A stretch of DNA of 56,843 nt from Candidatus Zhuqueibacterota bacterium (GTDB lineage: Bacteria > Zhuqueibacterota > Zhuqueibacteria > Residuimicrobiales > Krinioviventaceae). This document shows, piece after piece, positions 25,213 to 34,537 of the stretch (position 1 is its first letter; each line of letters begins with the position of its first letter). The position numbers and the translations under genes were made by a program. The DNA lies in the NCBI GenBank assembly GCA_016928775.1, contig JAFGKD010000085.1:1-56843 (forward strand), given 5' to 3'. The notes under the pieces are model-generated. The model searched no databases. It was not told where the DNA came from and saw only the letters and a program-made list of their open reading frames with translations.

Positions 25213-28200
25213 ATGAGTAAATTACATAAAGCTTTAATTCTATTCCTGGTGTTCGGGCTTGTGGTCGTCGCAACGGGCTACAAGATTGGACACGCAGCGA
25301 AGAGAGCGGCCGATGGTGATTTGTCGTTGGCAAAACCATTGGCAAAAGACTATCAGCAATTTGACGGCAACACCATTGCATGCTGGATGGGAAACGATGG
25401 TCAGATTGTCACCCAGGTAGTCACTGGCGGCTCTGGTATGGAGTGGCCAAAAGGTAGTAACAAAACGATCGATTATGCATCCGGTATCTGGCTATGTGGC
25501 AAAGATCCAAGTGGTTCAATACGTACAGCGTGTGCCGAGTACTCATCGGAATTTCAACCTGGTCCTCTTGGGTCCGATCCGAAAGATACCAAATATCGCA
25601 TTTATAAAATCAGCAGCACCGATAACCGTGAAGAGGGCGAAGGTGATTGGGAAGAATGGCCCTATGACCTGGGCGCGCCCACGTTGAAAGCAGCGGATGG
25701 CTCCGACAGTCTTGATGCGGATGGCAAAAAAATCCCGGGATTGATCGGTGATCAAACGATGTTCTGGGTGATGAATGACGGTCAGGCAGCAGCACATGCC
25801 AACGTTTTTTCGACATCACCAATGAATGTTGAGGTTAAGGTCACTGTTTTCGGTTTTAATAAAGCTGATCCACTTGGCAATATTATGTTTATGCGTTTTG
25901 AATTCGAGAACAAGGGTAATATCAGCTTTGATTCCTGTTATGTCGCCTTGTGGGACGATCCAGACCTGGGTGACGCAGCCGACGACCTGGTTGGCTGTGA
26001 TACGACGCTCAGCCTCGGATACTGCTACAATGGCGGTCCGGTTGACGCCACCTATGGCACCACACCCCCGGCTATTGGTATGGACTTTTTCCAGGGCCCG
26101 GAAGTCCCTGTCGGCAGTGGCAATTATCTGCCAATGACTTCTTTTGTTTATTATTGGAATGGTGCCCCGGATCCCTTTGGTGATCCTGAAGACGCTCCGC
26201 AGATGTTCAACTTTATGAAAGGTTTCACCAGCGATGGTACATCGTATACTGACGCCGAGGGACAGCCGACAAAATTTGTCTTTGCCGGTGATCCGGTGAC
26301 CGGTTCAGGGCACCTCGATGATCACGCTGATGACCGTCGTTTCTTGATGTCTTCCGGTCCATTTACCTTGAATCCCGGTGATCGTCAGGTTGTTGTCGGC
26401 GCCAAAATCATTGCCCCTGGAACCGATAACAAAAGTTCTGTCACAGCATTACGATTCTTTGACTCTTTCGCCCAAAACGCGTTTGATAATGATTTTGTCT
26501 TGCCGCAACCGCCGGCACCGTCTGTCACCGCAACGCAAGAATCCGGCAAAATTGTGTTGACATGGCAGGATGACAATGACAAGTACAAAGACATTGAACA
26601 ATACAGCTTTAGCGGCTATGAATTTGAAGGCTATAATGTCTATCAAGGTGAATCCGAATCCGGTCCATGGAAATTAATCGCCACCTATGATATAGTGAAT
26701 GATTACGGTATTGTCTTCGATAACACTTTTGATGTCGCAACTGGTTTGGTCCTCGAGAAGCCAGTCGCTTTTGGTTCAAACTCCGGCATGAATCGCAATA
26801 TTACGATTGATATGGACAATATCACCGGATTGGCGCTTTACAATTACAAACAATACTACTTTTCAGTCAACTCTTATGCAGTGAATCCGGATGTATCACC
26901 CAAAGTGGCAGAAAGTGGTTACAATGCCGTTACTGTTATGCCTCATTCAGCACCGCTGGGTATCAAGGCGAACGCAGCAGTCGATGAATTGCTACAAGGT
27001 GATCATACCGCAGGTATCAGCGATGGAGATGCCTTTGCCATGGTTGTCGATCCTCTTAAATTGACTGGTGCCAATTATAAAGTCAGCTTTGATACACTCG
27101 GTGGTGAATATGTCTGGAGTGTAACAAACACGACGACGAATGAGATGGTTGTGAAGAATAATAGCAACCAATCCGGCGATGAAGATTATCCCATTGTTGA
27201 GGGTTTGAAATTCTATGTCACTGGACCTCCGCTGCAAGCAAAATCTTATGCTGCTCAAGGCACACGCTGGATCACCGGCGTCAACTGGGGTGGAGCTGTG
27301 TTTTTCGGTGGTGCTGATATTGGCCTTAACTTCTTTGGCAGCACGTTAGCTCCGCCTGAACTTATACCGGTAGAATTACGTTTTGCTGCTGATACAACCA
27401 GTGGGCCGGCGGACGGTTGGCAAATGGAAGGTGCAGTATATAATCGCGCAGCAGGATATGCCTACCAGGGTATTGGCAAATTGCCTTTTACGGCATGGGA
27501 TATTTCCGATCCAGATAATCCGCGTCAGTTGAATGTCTGTTTTGTCGAAGATGAGCGTTCAGGAAACGCCAACTTGCGTTGGGATATGGGTGGTTACAAC
27601 GCCGCTGATAATTGTTATGGCGATTGTCTCTCCGGCGACGGCGGTCGTGAATATATCTTTATTATGGATAGTGATTATAATGGCGGCGTCGATTACAATG
27701 CAGAGAACGATGGTACAGGCGCTGACGTCCAAATGGCGATTTGGCCGAATCAGCGCGGTGATCATCCCTGGTTGGAAGCCGAATTTCAAATGCAGCTCTA
27801 TCCGAACTACATCAATAATGAAAACGATGTGTTTGAAATAGCAACAAACGCTGCTGATGTCAGTGCAGCAGTAGCAGGCGCCCAGCTTGACAACATTAAC
27901 GTTGTTCCGAATCCCTATTGGGCCTGGAGTCCAAATGAAAAAGAACCGACGACACGTATTATTCGATTCACCAACATGCCTGAACGCGGGGCGACGATAC
28001 GCATCTTTGATTTGGCCGGCAATCTCGTCCGTGTTATTGATGACGCGGCACGCGAGGCGCAAGGATCATTGGGCACAGCATCCGCCCAGTGGGATGCGCG
28101 CAACGCTTCCGATGTACCTGTCGCCAGCGGTATGTATCTCGTACATGTCGAAGTTGACGGTGTAGGCGAAAAAGTGCTCAAACTGGCTATAGTCAACAGG

Positions 28201-28224
28201 GATGAAAGATTGATCTATTATTAA
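25213..28224 (+). CDS. Large exported protein with fibronectin-like and C-terminal FlgD/T9SS-like domains
   Basis: 1003 residues with an N-terminal signal segment (LHKALILFLVFGLVVVATG). It contains a fibronectin type III-like module around residues 435-530 (KIVLTWQDDNDKY, GYEFEGYNVYQGESESGPW). The C-terminus (NVVPNPYWAW, then TIRIFDLAGNLVRVIDD, and ASGMYLVHVEVDG) is a FlgD-Ig or T9SS sorting-like domain, although the usual PNPFNP core is replaced by PNPYW. Many acidic D/N-rich turns suggest calcium binding. I do not recognise the central part. Its place between a TonB receptor and a PorV-like barrel implies it is a partner exposed at the surface, comparable in position to SusD-type lipoproteins but unrelated in sequence. 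Confidence 0.75.
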   Translation: MSKLHKALILFLVFGLVVVATGYKIGHAAKRAADGDLSLAKPLAKDYQQFDGNTIACWMGNDGQIVTQVVTGGSGMEWPKGSNKTIDYASGIWLCGKDPSGSIRTACAEYSSEFQPGPLGSDPKDTKYRIYKISSTDNREEGEGDWEEWPYDLGAPTLKAADGSDSLDADGKKIPGLIGDQTMFWVMNDGQAAAHANVFSTSPMNVEVKVTVFGFNKADPLGNIMFMRFEFENKGNISFDSCYVALWDDPDLGDAADDLVGCDTTLSLGYCYNGGPVDATYGTTPPAIGMDFFQGPEVPVGSGNYLPMTSFVYYWNGAPDPFGDPEDAPQMFNFMKGFTSDGTSYTDAEGQPTKFVFAGDPVTGSGHLDDHADDRRFLMSSGPFTLNPGDRQVVVGAKIIAPGTDNKSSVTALRFFDSFAQNAFDNDFVLPQPPAPSVTATQESGKIVLTWQDDNDKYKDIEQYSFSGYEFEGYNVYQGESESGPWKLIATYDIVNDYGIVFDNTFDVATGLVLEKPVAFGSNSGMNRNITIDMDNITGLALYNYKQYYFSVNSYAVNPDVSPKVAESGYNAVTVMPHSAPLGIKANAAVDELLQGDHTAGISDGDAFAMVVDPLKLTGANYKVSFDTLGGEYVWSVTNTTTNEMVVKNNSNQSGDEDYPIVEGLKFYVTGPPLQAKSYAAQGTRWITGVNWGGAVFFGGADIGLNFFGSTLAPPELIPVELRFAADTTSGPADGWQMEGAVYNRAAGYAYQGIGKLPFTAWDISDPDNPRQLNVCFVEDERSGNANLRWDMGGYNAADNCYGDCLSGDGGREYIFIMDSDYNGGVDYNAENDGTGADVQMAIWPNQRGDHPWLEAEFQMQLYPNYINNENDVFEIATNAADVSAAVAGAQLDNINVVPNPYWAWSPNEKEPTTRIIRFTNMPERGATIRIFDLAGNLVRVIDDAAREAQGSLGTASAQWDARNASDVPVASGMYLVHVEVDGVGEKVLKLAIVNRDERLIYY

Positions 28225-28286
28225 TCACATTCTCTGATTATCTGAAGATTATAACCAGGTTGATAAAAAAATGAAAGGAACTTGCT

Positions 28287-29348
28287 ATGAAATATAAAGG
28301 TTTCTTAGTGATAACACTCGTGTGCGTCCTGTTACTGAGCGCACATATTTTCGCCGGCACAGGAAAGCGAATTGCTACCGCCGGCGCGACGGAACTGCTC
28401 ATCCCTGTTGGCGCCCGCTCAACAGCCCTTGCGGGCGCATCTGTGGCCGGCGTCGGTGGCATCGATGCTATTTATTGGAACCCGGCCGGCGTTGCGTTAG
28501 CCGACCAAAATACCGAGGCCCTCTTCTCGTACCAAAACTGGATCGGCGATATTAACGTCACCTATCTGGCCGCCACCTCCAAGCTGGGTGCTATTGGTAG
28601 CCTCGGACTGAGCGTCAAAACGTTAAATTTTGGCGATATTATGGAAACAACGGTCGCTAATCCGGAAGGCACAGGGTCGACCTTTTCGCCATCCTATCTG
28701 ACCCTCGGCGTGACGTATAGCCGGAAAATGACCGACCGTATCCTGTTTGGCGCAACAGCGAAAATGGTGTCCGAAAAAATCATGGGTACAGCAGCTACAG
28801 GTGTTGGCTTTGATTTTGGTCTGCAATACGTCAGCCCGCTCGGTGGCTTGAAACTCGGCGTTGTACTGACCAACTTTGGCGCTGATATGAAATTTGACGG
28901 CAGCAATCTTGAAGTCCGCACCGTGCTCCCGGGAACAGAAGCCGGTACAACACTGTCATCCGTGGCGATTCCACCGGCATCATTCGACTTGCCGTCACAG
29001 CTCAAAATAGGTGTTTCTTATCCAGTGCAATTTGGTCAGGATATGGGACTGGACGTGATGGGTACATTTGTCAACAACGCCTATTCTTTTGATCAATATA
29101 TCGTGGGCGCCGAGTTTGACTTTAGAAACGCAGTCTTTTTCCGAGCCGCTTACGCCCTGGCGTATAAAGAAGGATTGGAAGATCAAAGCGAGGGCTTTGT
29201 CAGCGCGAATGAAGACTTTTTATTTGGTCCTTCTTTTGGTCTCGGCTTGAAATTAGGCAAAAGCGTGCCAATTGCCCTGGATTACGCCTACCAGGTCACC
29301 GAATTCTTTAATGATGCGCAATGGTTGAGCTTGACCGTTGGATTCTAA
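28287..29348 (+). CDS. PorV/PorQ-family outer-membrane barrel protein
   Basis: 353 residues with signal peptide and the hallmark PorV/PorQ opening GARSTALAGASVAGVGG and AIYWNPAGVALADQ, followed by FSYQNWIGDINVTYLAA and barrel strands ending LSLTVGF. In the type IX system PorV ferries cargo at the outer membrane, fitting the T9SS-tailed proteins in this window. Whether this is PorV itself or a general FadL-like paralogue is open. AAGGAACTT precedes the ATG and an intrinsic terminator follows at 29369. Confidence 0.88.
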   Translation: MKYKGFLVITLVCVLLLSAHIFAGTGKRIATAGATELLIPVGARSTALAGASVAGVGGIDAIYWNPAGVALADQNTEALFSYQNWIGDINVTYLAATSKLGAIGSLGLSVKTLNFGDIMETTVANPEGTGSTFSPSYLTLGVTYSRKMTDRILFGATAKMVSEKIMGTAATGVGFDFGLQYVSPLGGLKLGVVLTNFGADMKFDGSNLEVRTVLPGTEAGTTLSSVAIPPASFDLPSQLKIGVSYPVQFGQDMGLDVMGTFVNNAYSFDQYIVGAEFDFRNAVFFRAAYALAYKEGLEDQSEGFVSANEDFLFGPSFGLGLKLGKSVPIALDYAYQVTEFFNDAQWLSLTVGF

Positions 29349-29368
29349 ATTAAAGAAATGATAATCAC

Positions 29369-29410
29369 AAAGGGTTGACCCCGTTTCGGAGTCAACCCTT
29401 TCATTTTTTA
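29369..29410 (+). terminator. Intrinsic terminator after the PorV/PorQ gene
   Basis: AAAGGGTTGAC (29369-29379) and GTCAACCCTTT (29391-29401) form a perfect 11-bp stem followed by CATTTTTT. It ends the TonB-receptor operon or lowers read-through into the GWxTD gene. Confidence 0.85.
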
Positions 29411-29421
29411 AGGATCTTGGT

Positions 29422-30804
29422 ATGAACAAAACAGGCGTATTCTTACTTTTTTTATCGTTATTTCCAATATTGTTGCAAGCACAAAACCTGCGCGTAAGTG
29501 TCGATTGGGCTCTGTTTGATGTTGATGCTGAAAATACATTTATCGAGATTTATTTTAGCTTTTTACAATCCGATTTAAATTTCACAAAGACTGATCAACA
29601 CTGCACCGCCACAACTCTGGGTCAGTTTTTTGTCCTGAAAAATGAAGAGATCGTCAAGGAATTTGCCTGGAAAACAGAAACTGTTGTCCAGGATACGCTT
29701 GAACTCGAGCAGCAAAAAAATATAGTCGATAAAGTAGGATTTCTCATCCCGGTTGGGGAATATGACTGCAAGTTTCGTCTAACGGATCTCGTGAACCGAG
29801 ATAACGCCGACAGTACTACGTGGATTTTGAAGAATCTCTCCCCGCCCGCAAAACCACATCTCTCTGAAATTCAATTGGCTTCCACAATTCGGCGTGCGCA
29901 GGAAGAAGAAAAATCCTCCCCTTTTTACAAAAACAGCCTTATTGTTGAACCCAATCCGAGTTTGATCTATAGCTACAACAAGCCGGCACTTTTCTTTTAT
30001 CTGGAAGCCTACAACCTCGACGCCGCCGTTTTGCCAGGAGGGTACACTGTTAAATATTACGTCAATGATTCTGATGGAGATCTGGTTCAGGACATTGATC
30101 CCAAAAGTGTGAAAAAAAATCAGGTTGTGAATCGCAGCGTTGAATTTGGCATGTTGAATGTTGGTGAGTTAACAACCGGCAGTTATGTATTTGTCGTCGA
30201 GCTCCTGGATATGAATAATAATATCTTTGCAACACAACAGAAAAAATTTTACGCCTTGCAAAAAGATGCTTTTCAGCGACAAGCCATGGTGGTTCAGACC
30301 GTACCTTTTGAAAGCAGTATCTTTGCAACAATCGATTCGGCGGACATAGAAACAGAATTTCAGATGATTTTTTACATCCTGACCAAAGAAGAACACCCGG
30401 TTTATAAAGGAATCACCGGTCTGGCAGCCAGGCGGCAGTTTCTGTATGGCTTTTGGCAATCTAAATTTCCCTCGGAAAATGTGAATGACAATCCGCATCG
30501 AAATGAGTATTTTAATCGCAAAAACATTGCCGATGAACGATTCAATGCTTTCAAAATGTCAGGATGGGTAACTGACAGAGGACGCGTTTATATGGTGTAT
30601 GGTGAACCGGATGATATCGAACGCTATCCCATGGAGCCGCAATTGTATCCACACGAAATTTGGTTTTATAACGACCTCCAGGGCGGTGTCCGTTTTGTCT
30701 TTGTCGACCTGGAAGGACATAAAAACTATCGTCTCATTCACTCGGATCTGGATGGGGAAATCTCGGATAGAAACTATCGCAATACACTTCAGCGCGGCTA
30801 TTAA
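29422..30804 (+). CDS. GWxTD domain-containing exported protein
   Basis: 460 residues with signal peptide NKTGVFLLFLSLFPILLQAQ. The N-terminal part (VDWALFDVDAENTFIEIYFS) is beta-rich. The C-terminal domain carries the defining motif SGWVTDRGRVYMVYGEPDD at about residues 380-398, then EIWFYNDLQGGVRFVFVDLE. GWxTD proteins are widespread in FCB genomes, often beside TonB receptors or S41 peptidases, but their function is unknown. It starts 12 nt after a strong terminator, so it may have its own start site within read-through. Its stop overlaps the stop of the convergent kamA-like gene by 4 nt. Confidence 0.9.
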   Translation: MNKTGVFLLFLSLFPILLQAQNLRVSVDWALFDVDAENTFIEIYFSFLQSDLNFTKTDQHCTATTLGQFFVLKNEEIVKEFAWKTETVVQDTLELEQQKNIVDKVGFLIPVGEYDCKFRLTDLVNRDNADSTTWILKNLSPPAKPHLSEIQLASTIRRAQEEEKSSPFYKNSLIVEPNPSLIYSYNKPALFFYLEAYNLDAAVLPGGYTVKYYVNDSDGDLVQDIDPKSVKKNQVVNRSVEFGMLNVGELTTGSYVFVVELLDMNNNIFATQQKKFYALQKDAFQRQAMVVQTVPFESSIFATIDSADIETEFQMIFYILTKEEHPVYKGITGLAARRQFLYGFWQSKFPSENVNDNPHRNEYFNRKNIADERFNAFKMSGWVTDRGRVYMVYGEPDDIERYPMEPQLYPHEIWFYNDLQGGVRFVFVDLEGHKNYRLIHSDLDGEISDRNYRNTLQRGY

Positions 30805-32750
30805 TAATAAAACCAGATCGTTCGGTAATCCCGAATATTCTCGCCTCGCGCGGCCAACTCTTCCAGGTAATCGTAAATAGGCACATCGACATAATTATAG
30901 GGCGGGATCGCGCTGATGTTCTTTTCCCACGGATGGAATTCATACACCCGCGAGCCATCCGGCAAAATCATCACCAGCCGGTGATCCTGACCGGCGCGCA
31001 GATGATTTTTCCCCAACCTCGGTACGTTAAAAACCGGTTCATCCGTGCGATCCAGTCCCGGCAACAACCGCGCCTCTTCCTTGCGCTCCTGTAAAATGCG
31101 CGCGATTGGCACCATATAACGAGCGGTCTCTTCCTTGCCTTTCATGTTGAACGTATAATAGGGGTCGACACCAATGGATTTTAAATCCTTGCGCAGCTTG
31201 GCGGTTTCGAATCGTCTTGAATTTTCAACAGTGTACACTTGCTGATTGTAGACACCGATGCCAGCTCGGCGACACTTTTGTACGGCGTGCATGGACTCTC
31301 GTGTGATCTCGTACGAATGCTCAAAATGCGTGACCAGCGCAATCTCCCGCTGCGGCGGTTGGTGAAAATCTGCCAACATGTTGACCAGATTTTCGGTGAA
31401 CCGCATGGGCAGTACCACGGGTGTGCGACTGCCGATGCGAATACGATAAATGTGTTTTTTGGCCGCTAGAATTTCCAAAATGCGCTGCAATTGGGCATCG
31501 TTCATGATGAGCGGATCACCGCCGGTGATGAGCACGTCACCAATCGATTTGTGCTCGTCAAACCAGGCGAGCGCCTCGTCTATTGTGCTTTTTGTCGCCA
31601 ACGCTTTTGGCTCCAGCACCCGTTCAATTTCCCAATTGCGCTGACAATAAACACAAATCTGCGCGCAGGTATTGAATGGCTTTAAAATGGCAATGACCGG
31701 ATAACGCCGCGTCACCAGGTCTATCGGCGAGGTGTCATGTTCACCCATAAAATCAAAAGAGAGCTCGCGGTCTTTTTGATGCTCGACCATTTTGTCCACA
31801 TACTCTTTTGGCGGAATCACTTGCGCCCGAATCGCGTGATCGTAGCCAATCGAGAGTTTGGAATCCATTAAACCGAGATAATAGGGCGTGATGCCAAACG
31901 CCACCTTGTTTTTGACCGCTTTATCAACCGCTTCTTTTTGTTCATTGGTCAGCTCGATGAGGTCCAATAGCGGCTGCGCACTTTTTATGACATGCTTCAA
32001 ATGCCAGCGGTAATTGTGCCAATCCTCCTCTTGCCCGCCAAAGTATCGCAGGATTTTACTCCGGTTTTCAGCACGCCAATCCACCACCTCTTCTTCCAGG
32101 CCGGATGGATACTTTTTAAAGTATTTTTGGACGCTGGAGCCCAGATCATCTAAAATTTGCATGCGCACTGTGGCCGCCTCCCGACCCTTCATCTTGAGAA
32201 ATTCCGGAATGCCCTTTTTGACCTGATCATTTTCCAGATAGATATTCGATTTGCCGATGACACCGCGAAAAAGATTGATGAATTCCAGGATAAATCCGAC
32301 GGAAATCTTGCTCGACAGTTCGCTCCTTTTCTCTCGCGCCAATTTCCACAAGCTGTCGAGGGCGGAAAATTCGGTGCGAAATTCATTGATCGGTCCGATG
32401 ATACTCTTGAAAACGCGGATGCAATCGCGAACGGTCGCTTTTTCGAGAATGTGAAGATCATTATCCACGGCAAATATGGCGCGCTCCGACTGTTCAAGGT
32501 AGCCGTACAGTGCATCTCTGGCCTGTTCAATATCCGGAGCATTTTTTAAAATGTCATAAATCTCCGGATTGGACGCCCATAATCGCTGCAAATAGGCGTC
32601 ATAATCGACGTCAAAATGCGGTTTGAACAAACTGACTTCATCGGTGAATACATCGTCCAATATTTTTGTCGTCACCCATTTCACTTTGGGTGAGGCTGCG
32701 GTTTTTTTTGATTTTGCGGTATCCGAATTTTTGGGGGGAGCGATGGTCAT
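30801..32750 (-). CDS. KamA-family radical SAM protein (lysine 2,3-aminomutase-like), long form
   Basis: 649 residues from the ATG at 32750, which has GGAGG 6 nt upstream. The catalytic half resembles lysine 2,3-aminomutase: DWHNYRWHLKHVI, then the SAM cluster CAQICVYC (Cys362, 366, 369), LITGGDPLIM, RIRIGSRTPVVLPMR, and VFNVPRLGKN whose Lys581 aligns with the PLP lysine. About 240 residues of extra helical sequence precede the core, with no family I recognise. The enzyme class moves an amino group using SAM, an iron-sulfur cluster and PLP; the substrate here could be lysine, glutamate or another amino acid. Single gene with a consensus promoter. Confidence 0.88.
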   Translation of the reverse strand: MTIAPPKNSDTAKSKKTAASPKVKWVTTKILDDVFTDEVSLFKPHFDVDYDAYLQRLWASNPEIYDILKNAPDIEQARDALYGYLEQSERAIFAVDNDLHILEKATVRDCIRVFKSIIGPINEFRTEFSALDSLWKLAREKRSELSSKISVGFILEFINLFRGVIGKSNIYLENDQVKKGIPEFLKMKGREAATVRMQILDDLGSSVQKYFKKYPSGLEEEVVDWRAENRSKILRYFGGQEEDWHNYRWHLKHVIKSAQPLLDLIELTNEQKEAVDKAVKNKVAFGITPYYLGLMDSKLSIGYDHAIRAQVIPPKEYVDKMVEHQKDRELSFDFMGEHDTSPIDLVTRRYPVIAILKPFNTCAQICVYCQRNWEIERVLEPKALATKSTIDEALAWFDEHKSIGDVLITGGDPLIMNDAQLQRILEILAAKKHIYRIRIGSRTPVVLPMRFTENLVNMLADFHQPPQREIALVTHFEHSYEITRESMHAVQKCRRAGIGVYNQQVYTVENSRRFETAKLRKDLKSIGVDPYYTFNMKGKEETARYMVPIARILQERKEEARLLPGLDRTDEPVFNVPRLGKNHLRAGQDHRLVMILPDGSRVYEFHPWEKNISAIPPYNYVDVPIYDYLEELAARGENIRDYRTIWFYY

Positions 32751-32821
32751 GCTTCGCCTCCTTTTTATTGCGAATATATTTGAACAACCCAAGCTGGTAA
32801 AAGCCGAAAGAATGCAGCACT

Positions 32822-32850
32822 ATAATATCCATAATGTGGGAGAATGTCAA
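32822..32850 (-). promoter_or_regulatory. Consensus sigma70-type promoter of the kamA-like gene
   Basis: On the minus strand TTGACA (32850-32845), a 17-nt spacer and TATTAT (32827-32822), about 72 nt before the ATG. The left end of repeat element A lies only ~20 nt upstream of the -35 box. Confidence 0.7.
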
Positions 32851-32870
32851 GGGAAACTCCGCACGGTCTG

Positions 32871-33048
32871 TAAAGCCTCAAAAGACTGCCGAAAAACTGA
32901 TGAATGGACCTCACAAGGGGGCGCTGGTCGGAACCTAAAATATTTGCAGCCCGAATTTTATCAATGTAATATAAAGCAGGCTATCGACGTTAAGCGACCC
33001 CTTGTGAGGATACTGATTTGACTTTTTCGACAGTCTCTTGAGGTTTTA
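32871..33048. repeat. Palindromic repeat element A (MITE-like)
   Basis: About 178 bp with long imperfect inverted ends. Outer arms are TAAAGCCTCAAAAGACTGCC (from 32871) and, reversed from the right, TAAAACCTCAAGAGACTGTC (ending 33048). Inside lies a perfect 12-bp pair, CCTCACAAGGGG (32909-32920) and CCCCTTGTGAGG (32998-33009). Both ends carry TA, as in mariner/IS630-type miniature elements, though no transposase is present. It separates the kamA-like gene from the 3' end of the DUF6029 gene and shares its outer arms with element B. Confidence 0.7.
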
Positions 33049-33097
33049 TCACCGCTTCCAGCTGCAGCCTAAAAATCAAGCCACTCACGCCCCAAAC

Positions 33098-34537
33098 TTA
33101 AAACCGATTGACCAAGCGTATTTCCACCCCGCGAAACTCGGGTTCATATCGGCAAATGCCGCCGACGCATACAAATCCCGCCTGGCGTGACCCATAGAGG
33201 ATGTGCAGTTCCTGGTTGTTGAAAAAGTTCAACGTCAGCTGGCCATAGAGCCAGGTGTGGCGCTCCATCTTTATATTATTGAGTTTAAATTGATTGGTAT
33301 ATTCCCCCACCAGGGCCAGGCTGCCGTAGGGCGAGCGCGAGTATTCAATCAGGAGCAGTTCGGTGTCGTACTCGCTCAAATCAAGGAGATTTTTCGTGTG
33401 TTGATGTTGCCAGCTCAGGTGAATCAGATCACGCTTCGATAATACAACCTGCGGATCAATGATGCTGGTTATATTTTCCGTATTGGTAGTGAAATCAAAG
33501 GTCCAGGCGCCGGCAAGACGTGTCTCTAATTTGTTGTCAAAAAAGACGTTATGACTTTCCAGATAATATTCTTCGAACAGGCGCTGCTTTTTGTGCGACA
33601 GCGTTTTGCTGTGATTGGCAATCACATCCCAGGTTGTTGTTGAGAACCAGGTCACTTCAAGCTGATAGCCCTGTTCGTCATCAAGATTTAATGCATGCGG
33701 GTGGCGATTGAGCAGGCTAAAGGTGTGCTCTCGCGTCAGGGCTGGCGGGGCACTATATTCCGTGCCGTATTTATTTTTAAAAGCAAGATGATTGTAATTC
33801 TTGTATTCCACTGTAAATGTAAAATCACCGGCGGCACCGGTGAATCCCATATAGGAGCTGTATCTGTTTGTCCCCTCCGGCCGGGCGAACTCGGCGTACA
33901 GATCACCCCAGCTCCACAGCCAATTCATGCGCGCGGCGCCGATGCTCGAGCTGTATCCTTCAGGATTTGTCTGGTAAAGGTAATTGGCACCAAGCTGCAA
34001 AAAAGAAACGGGATTCACTTCAATATCCCCGCCATACACGGTATCGCCTCGGCGATTGTATCGATCGCGCATCTGGCCGGCCAGGGCTTTGACATAAAAA
34101 ATATCATCATGGTATTCAACCTTGCCACCCAGAATGTTATTGTCGACGCGCAAATTTCGATCTTCATAGGTGCGCAGCACGAGTCCTCTGCCAAACATGC
34201 TGTAAAAGTTGCCGGCGCGCAGGTTCCAGTTTTTAGTGTCGTATTCGGCATAGAGAAAAGTCAGATCAAATTGCTTGAGCAAAGAATCCTGCGGATAGAT
34301 GAATGGATCCGGCGGATAGTTGATTTCATAACGTCCTCCAAGCTGCGCACCGTGCCATTGATATGCGACATCCGTCCAGTTTTCCCAAATGCGGCGATCG
34401 TAATCGTGCCAGTCGGTCCATTCCAGATGGTTTTTAAAGGAGAGCTGGGCATGCAGGTTCGTGCAAAAAACCAATATCAAAAGACAGATCTTCGAGCTTT
34501 TTAAAACCTCGAAAGATTGTCGAAAAAGGTAGAACAA
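33098..34537 (-). CDS. DUF6029-family outer-membrane barrel protein with displaced start
   Basis: About 479 residues if started at the TTG at 34537; there is no ATG near the natural N-terminus. The signal peptide SSKICLLILVFCTNLHAQ begins just inside the frame, and the mature part has GNFYSMFGRGLVLRTYEDRN and a predicted barrel ending RYEPEFRGVEIRLVNRF, typical of DUF6029 as I recall it. The frame stays open upstream to 34858, but that part only translates repeat element B (peptides such as LPRRRES and LSPPRGRED) and is not real coding. Last gene of the PEGA-Omp28-TlpA cluster; function unknown. Confidence 0.65.
   Translation of the reverse strand: MFYLFRQSFEVLKSSKICLLILVFCTNLHAQLSFKNHLEWTDWHDYDRRIWENWTDVAYQWHGAQLGGRYEINYPPDPFIYPQDSLLKQFDLTFLYAEYDTKNWNLRAGNFYSMFGRGLVLRTYEDRNLRVDNNILGGKVEYHDDIFYVKALAGQMRDRYNRRGDTVYGGDIEVNPVSFLQLGANYLYQTNPEGYSSSIGAARMNWLWSWGDLYAEFARPEGTNRYSSYMGFTGAAGDFTFTVEYKNYNHLAFKNKYGTEYSAPPALTREHTFSLLNRHPHALNLDDEQGYQLEVTWFSTTTWDVIANHSKTLSHKKQRLFEEYYLESHNVFFDNKLETRLAGAWTFDFTTNTENITSIIDPQVVLSKRDLIHLSWQHQHTKNLLDLSEYDTELLLIEYSRSPYGSLALVGEYTNQFKLNNIKMERHTWLYGQLTLNFFNNQELHILYGSRQAGFVCVGGICRYEPEFRGVEIRLVNRF

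Noticed and set aside
32623..33021. Plus-strand 132-codon frame over the kamA promoter and element A
   Set aside because: It overlaps the start of a well-supported gene, a consensus promoter and a repeat; no family signal.
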